Shown piece by piece: positions 6,002 to 9,115 of a stretch of DNA of 9,115 nt. The stretch comes from an uncultured bacterium (GTDB lineage Bacteria > Cyanobacteriota > Vampirovibrionia > Gastranaerophilales > Gastranaerophilaceae), in contig USOK01000051.1 of the NCBI GenBank assembly GCA_900556295.1, forward strand, positions 1 through 9,115, written 5' to 3'. Each line of letters starts with the position of its first letter. Within the stretch, counting starts at the first letter, position 1. The notes beneath the pieces were generated by a model. That model had not been told where the DNA came from, ran no database searches, and was given only the letters and a program-made list of their open reading frames with translations. The translations under genes and the position numbers were made by a program.

Positions 6002-6032
6002 TAATCAACATACTCGTATCACTAGTTGATTA
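6002..6032. repeat. 8-bp perfect inverted repeat with inner palindrome
   Basis: TAATCAAC (6002-6009) and GTTGATTA (6025-6032) are exact inverted copies with a 15-nt spacer, and the spacer itself holds ATAC-TC-GTAT (6010-6019). No T-run follows. It may be a protein-binding site or a leftover of a small mobile repeat together with the GC-rich palindrome next to it. Confidence 0.5.
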
Positions 6033-6060
6033 ACTGCTTTTGATATAGACTTTGCATATA

Positions 6061-6109
6061 TGCCTCTTTGCCTCTAAATAAGAATTAGTGCCCTAGTAAC
6101 TTAGTAACT
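6061..6109. repeat. Tandem 8-nt repeats upstream of the DUF4145 gene
   Basis: Two octamers TGCCTCTT and TGCCTCTA (6061-6076) are followed by three units of a second type, ATTAGTGC, CCTAGTAA and CTTAGTAA (6084-6107); within these TAGTAACT occurs twice in exact tandem (6094-6101, 6102-6109). A more decayed 8-nt rhythm (AACTTATT, ACTTAATT, GAGTTATT, TAGTTAGT) may be present at 5924-5955. The 8-nt period suggests slippage-born intergenic sequence. Confidence 0.55.
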
Positions 6110-6114
6110 ATAAC
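6109..6114 (+). promoter_or_regulatory. Candidate -10 for a leaderless transcript
   Basis: TATAAC ends 9 nt before the ATG at 6124, which would place transcription start at about 6121. This fits the total lack of a ribosome site before this gene, but no -35 or TG extension is present and the hexamer lies in repeat-derived AT-rich DNA. Confidence 0.3.
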
Positions 6115-6123
6115 TTTAAACCT

Positions 6124-6846
6124 ATGCCCACAAATTTTGATTTTTTAAAAAAAGTAGATAAAAACTTATATGAGATAATTGCGGAAGCCGAAGGGCTTTA
6201 TCGTGATGAGTATTTCGAGCAATGTATGGTGCAGACAAGACGATTTGGAGAACATGTCTGCAAAAAAGTTTTGGGTAAAAATAGAACTACAGAAGAAACT
6301 TTCGACGAAATGCTTGCAACACTCAGCGATTGTATGACAAGCAATGTCGAAGAAAAAGAGTTTATAAACGACTTGTATTACCTCAAAAAACACGGCAATA
6401 ACGCAGTACACGCAGGTTCTGTCAAAAAAGACGGAATGGAAACATTAGAATGTTTAAAACGTGCATTTGAAATAGCTATAAGCTATTGTATTTATAATCA
6501 TAAAGCTGACCAAAAAATTATGCGACTTTGTTATGATACAGAACTTTTGGTTACAGGCGAAAAAACTAAAAAACTTTCTGACAGATACAAAGAAGCAAAA
6601 GCAAAAGTATCTGAAACAGAAAATTTTTCTACAAAACCAAAAACACTAAAAAAATCTAAACCATCAAATAAAATAACAACAACTTCAAACAAATCTACTT
6701 CTGCAAAGAAAAAGAAAACTAAAAAACAATCATCTGTAATGGTTTGCAAATCTAAAAAAAGTTTTCCAATATTTTGGACTTTGGTCGGAATTACGTTTAT
6801 TATTTCGTTCTTGATAGTCCTTGTACTCTTTGTATCTATCCACTAA
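6124..6846 (+). CDS. DUF4145/HEPN-like domain protein with C-terminal membrane anchor
   Basis: Residues 4-125 of this 240-residue protein resemble DUF4145, the helical domain also found at the N-terminus of some type I restriction HsdR proteins: NFDFLKK, AEGLYRDEYFEQCMVQTRRFGE, and YYLKKHGNNAVHAG. I place that domain in the HEPN-like group; the position of the RNxxxH nuclease motif reads GNNAVH (91-96), so the catalytic Arg is missing and RNase activity is doubtful. A Lys/Ser/Thr-rich linker (145-213, including AKKKKTKK) leads to one hydrophobic segment (215-237) with only three residues after it, a tail anchor leaving the domain in the cytoplasm. No ribosome site precedes the ATG, but the domain begins here and no better start exists. 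Its function is unknown; binding nucleic acid near the membrane is one guess. Confidence 0.75.
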   Translation: MPTNFDFLKKVDKNLYEIIAEAEGLYRDEYFEQCMVQTRRFGEHVCKKVLGKNRTTEETFDEMLATLSDCMTSNVEEKEFINDLYYLKKHGNNAVHAGSVKKDGMETLECLKRAFEIAISYCIYNHKADQKIMRLCYDTELLVTGEKTKKLSDRYKEAKAKVSETENFSTKPKTLKKSKPSNKITTTSNKSTSAKKKKTKKQSSVMVCKSKKSFPIFWTLVGITFIISFLIVLVLFVSIH

Positions 6847-6855
6847 ACTTTTTTA

Positions 6856-6880
6856 TGCTACAATATCTTTAGGGAGAGGA
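6856..6880 (+). promoter_or_regulatory. recJ extended -10 promoter and ribosome site
   Basis: TGCTACAAT (6856-6864) is an extended -10 (TGC plus TACAAT) placed between the DUF4145 stop and recJ. There is no -35 at normal spacing. Transcription would start near 6871, at the edge of the AGGGAGAGGA ribosome site (6871-6880), giving a leader of only about 12 nt. Confidence 0.6.
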
Positions 6881-6882
6881 TA

Positions 6883-9115
6883 ATGAAAGAGTGGATTTTT
6901 AATAAATATGACGCTAATGACAAGTCTTTAGTGACAAGACTTTTACATTCTAGAGGAATTAAGATAGAAGAAGAAATTTATGAGTTTTTACATCCTTTAG
7001 AAACAAAAATTATCCACCCAAAGGCTTTTTGCGATATGGAAAAAGTTGTTGAAAGACTTTCTACAGCAATTGATAATGGTGAAAAAATTGTTATTCATGG
7101 TGATTTTGATGCTGATGGAGTCACTTCAACTTCTTTACTTTACAGAACTTTCAAATACTTGGGAGCTGATGTAAATTATTTTATTCCTGACAGAGAAAAA
7201 GAAGGTCACGGTTTTGACACAAAAGCTTTGGTAAAAATTATGACACAAGTAAAACCTAAAGTCATAATATCTTGCGACTGTGGGATTTCTGATGTCGATG
7301 CGGTAAATTTTTTAAACAGCTTTAAAATAGACGTAATAATTACCGACCACCACGAAGCTCCGGAAATTCTTCCAAAAGCTTACGGAATAATTAACCCTAA
7401 AGCTCCTGATGCACTCGATGAAAATCTTACAACCAAACAAATAGAAAGCCTTACATCGCTTGCTGGTGTAGGTGTTGCATTCAAAACGGCACACGCTTTG
7501 CTTGAAAAATATAACAAACTTGAATTTATACCGGAAATCTTGCCGTATGTTGCAGTCGGTACAGTTGCCGATATCGTTCCGCTTATCGGAGAAAACAGAT
7601 ATCTTGTAATAAAAGGGTTGGAATTGATTTCTGCAGGAAAACATTATGGAATAACAAGACTTTTAGAAAGCGCCGGTTATAAAGGTCAAATAAATTCAGA
7701 ACAAATCGCATTTGGTATTGCACCAAGAATTAACGCATCAGGTAGACTTGATACAGTTGATGCAGCACTGAAAGTTCTTATTTCTGATAACAAACAAGAA
7801 ATTGAAATGGCCATCCAATCTCTAAACGAATTTAACAAAATTCGTCAAGAACTTTGCCAAAATATTTTTGCCGAAGCAGATGAAATGGTTCAAAAAGAAG
7901 GAAATAGAAATCCTGCAATTGTTCTTTTTAATAAAGAATGGCACATTGGTATAATTGGAATTGTTGCCTCAATGCTTGTTGAAAAGTACTACAAACCTAC
8001 ATTTTTAATGACTTATTCAGAAGAAACAAAACAATACAGATGTTCAGCACGAAGTATTGAAGGTATAAACCTATACGACACAATATCAATAAACTCAGAA
8101 CTTTTAGATGGTTTTGGCGGACACGCTATGGCAGCCGGTCTTGCTTTTAGCGAGGAAAAATCTTCTTTTGAACAAGTTAAATCAGCACTTTGTAAAACAA
8201 TAAAAGAAATGTCACAAGGCAAAGATCTAAAACCTTTCTTAAATATAGATTTAGAACTTACTCCGAATGATATTACTCTTGACTTGGTCGATGATATTTC
8301 ACAACTTGAACCTTTTGGAGCATCAAATCCAAGTCCTATTTTTGCAATAAAGAATTTGAAAATAAAAGAAAAAAGACTTATGGGTGAAAATAAAAACCAC
8401 CTTAGATTAACTTGCCAAGCAGGAAACACTGAATTCAATTGTATTCGTTGGAAAGATGGGGATGTTTCACTTGTAAAAGGTGATACACTTGATATTGCAT
8501 TCCATCCGCAAAAAAATGAATTTAACGGTAACACAACAATCCAACTTATAATAGACGATATTCATTCTGAATACTTGAAAGAAGAAGAATTACCAAAACA
8601 AAAACTTTATGACCACCGCAAAAAAACAGATATTTTACCGCAAGTAAATGATTATGTTAGAACTTCAAAACAAAATATTCTAATCTTTGCAGAAAGCAAA
8701 ACTGTTTTAGATAAACTAAAACCATTTGACACTCTTTACGCTCGCACAATTACACGTGATAGCCTTAGACCATGCGACGCTTTAATGTTTTTTGATTATC
8801 CGGCTGACAAAGAAACATTCGACAAAATTTTAAATCAAACAACCCCACTTGCAATTCATTTTATGAACTATGATTTGAAATATATGGATGAAGAAGAGTT
8901 TTTGAAAACTGTTTGCAAAATGTTGAAATTTGCTTGCCACAATAACGATGGCAAAGTAGAACTAAGACGTTGTGCAAGTTTTTTAGGCAAATCATATAAA
9001 GTTTTTGATTTATTATTTTCAATATTTGATGATATTGGTTTAATCAAAATAAAAGAACAAAACAAAGATTATTACATAATTGATTTTACAGGCGACATGA
9101 CAGACCTTCCAAAGG
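6883..9115 (+). CDS. recJ: Single-stranded-DNA-specific exonuclease RecJ (3' end cut by window)
   Basis: RecJ degrades single-stranded DNA 5' to 3' in recombination and mismatch or gap repair. The frame is open for 744 codons and leaves the window without a stop, so the C-terminus is missing. The DHH catalytic core shows HGDFDADGVTS (72-82, metal Asp residues D74, D76, D78), SCDCGIS (130-136), ITDHHEAP (153-160) and VGTVADIVPL (225-234), then APRINASGRL (280-289). The DHHA1 part has EWHIGIIGIVAS, RCSARS and GFGGHAMAAGL, followed by the OB-fold part with EPFGASNPSPIF. Beyond about residue 560 an additional region continues, like the C-terminal extension of long Firmicutes RecJ proteins. The ATG follows AGGGAGAGGA. 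It lies 36 nt after the DUF4145 gene and has its own promoter. Confidence 0.96.
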   Translation, partial: MKEWIFNKYDANDKSLVTRLLHSRGIKIEEEIYEFLHPLETKIIHPKAFCDMEKVVERLSTAIDNGEKIVIHGDFDADGVTSTSLLYRTFKYLGADVNYFIPDREKEGHGFDTKALVKIMTQVKPKVIISCDCGISDVDAVNFLNSFKIDVIITDHHEAPEILPKAYGIINPKAPDALDENLTTKQIESLTSLAGVGVAFKTAHALLEKYNKLEFIPEILPYVAVGTVADIVPLIGENRYLVIKGLELISAGKHYGITRLLESAGYKGQINSEQIAFGIAPRINASGRLDTVDAALKVLISDNKQEIEMAIQSLNEFNKIRQELCQNIFAEADEMVQKEGNRNPAIVLFNKEWHIGIIGIVASMLVEKYYKPTFLMTYSEETKQYRCSARSIEGINLYDTISINSELLDGFGGHAMAAGLAFSEEKSSFEQVKSALCKTIKEMSQGKDLKPFLNIDLELTPNDITLDLVDDISQLEPFGASNPSPIFAIKNLKIKEKRLMGENKNHLRLTCQAGNTEFNCIRWKDGDVSLVKGDTLDIAFHPQKNEFNGNTTIQLIIDDIHSEYLKEEELPKQKLYDHRKKTDILPQVNDYVRTSKQNILIFAESKTVLDKLKPFDTLYARTITRDSLRPCDALMFFDYPADKETFDKILNQTTPLAIHFMNYDLKYMDEEEFLKTVCKMLKFACHNNDGKVELRRCASFLGKSYKVFDLLFSIFDDIGLIKIKEQNKDYYIIDFTGDMTDLPK

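Noticed and set aside
8013..8534. Minus-strand open frame of 173 codons within recJ
   Set aside because: It lies opposite conserved DHHA1 and OB-fold motifs of recJ and has no recognisable protein features; the same applies to the other frames opposite recJ, pgi, bioB and the DUF4145 gene.

Overview
The window is AT-rich and bacterial, with short intergenic gaps, GGAGG-type ribosome binding sites and standard genetic code. The beta-clamp protein ends in LIMPVQIR, a C-terminus I associate with cyanobacterial DnaN. Together with the low GC, an anaerobe-style biotin synthase and stand-alone gene placement, this suggests a non-photosynthetic gut relative of Cyanobacteria (Melainabacteria/Gastranaerophilales type). 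That assignment is inference from a few proteins, not a proven taxonomy.

Layout from left to right. dnaN (+) is followed by an intergenic stretch with two small GTAGGTC hairpins and a terminator facing the minus strand. A minus-strand operon then reads right to left: a zinc-ribbon/two-TM/PH-domain membrane protein, a lone CheY-like receiver 4 nt behind it, and a 44-residue small protein that ends just before that terminator. A short divergent promoter region (82 bp) with a palindrome supplying both -35 boxes separates this operon from bioB (+). After bioB come a transglycosylase-like protein without a signal peptide (+), a glucose-6-phosphate isomerase (+) with a strong terminator, a roughly 270-bp region full of hairpins and short tandem repeats, a DUF4145/HEPN-like tail-anchored protein (+), and recJ (+), which runs off the right edge.

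The genes do not form one pathway. DnaN and RecJ serve replication and repair, BioB makes biotin, and PGI serves central sugar metabolism. The less understood parts are the minus-strand operon (a possible membrane-linked signalling unit), the cytoplasmic-looking transglycosylase, and the HEPN-like membrane protein. Several promoters share the extended -10 form TGCTANNAT, which looks like a preferred local promoter style. I see no CRISPR array, tRNA, rRNA, insertion sequence or phage module here.
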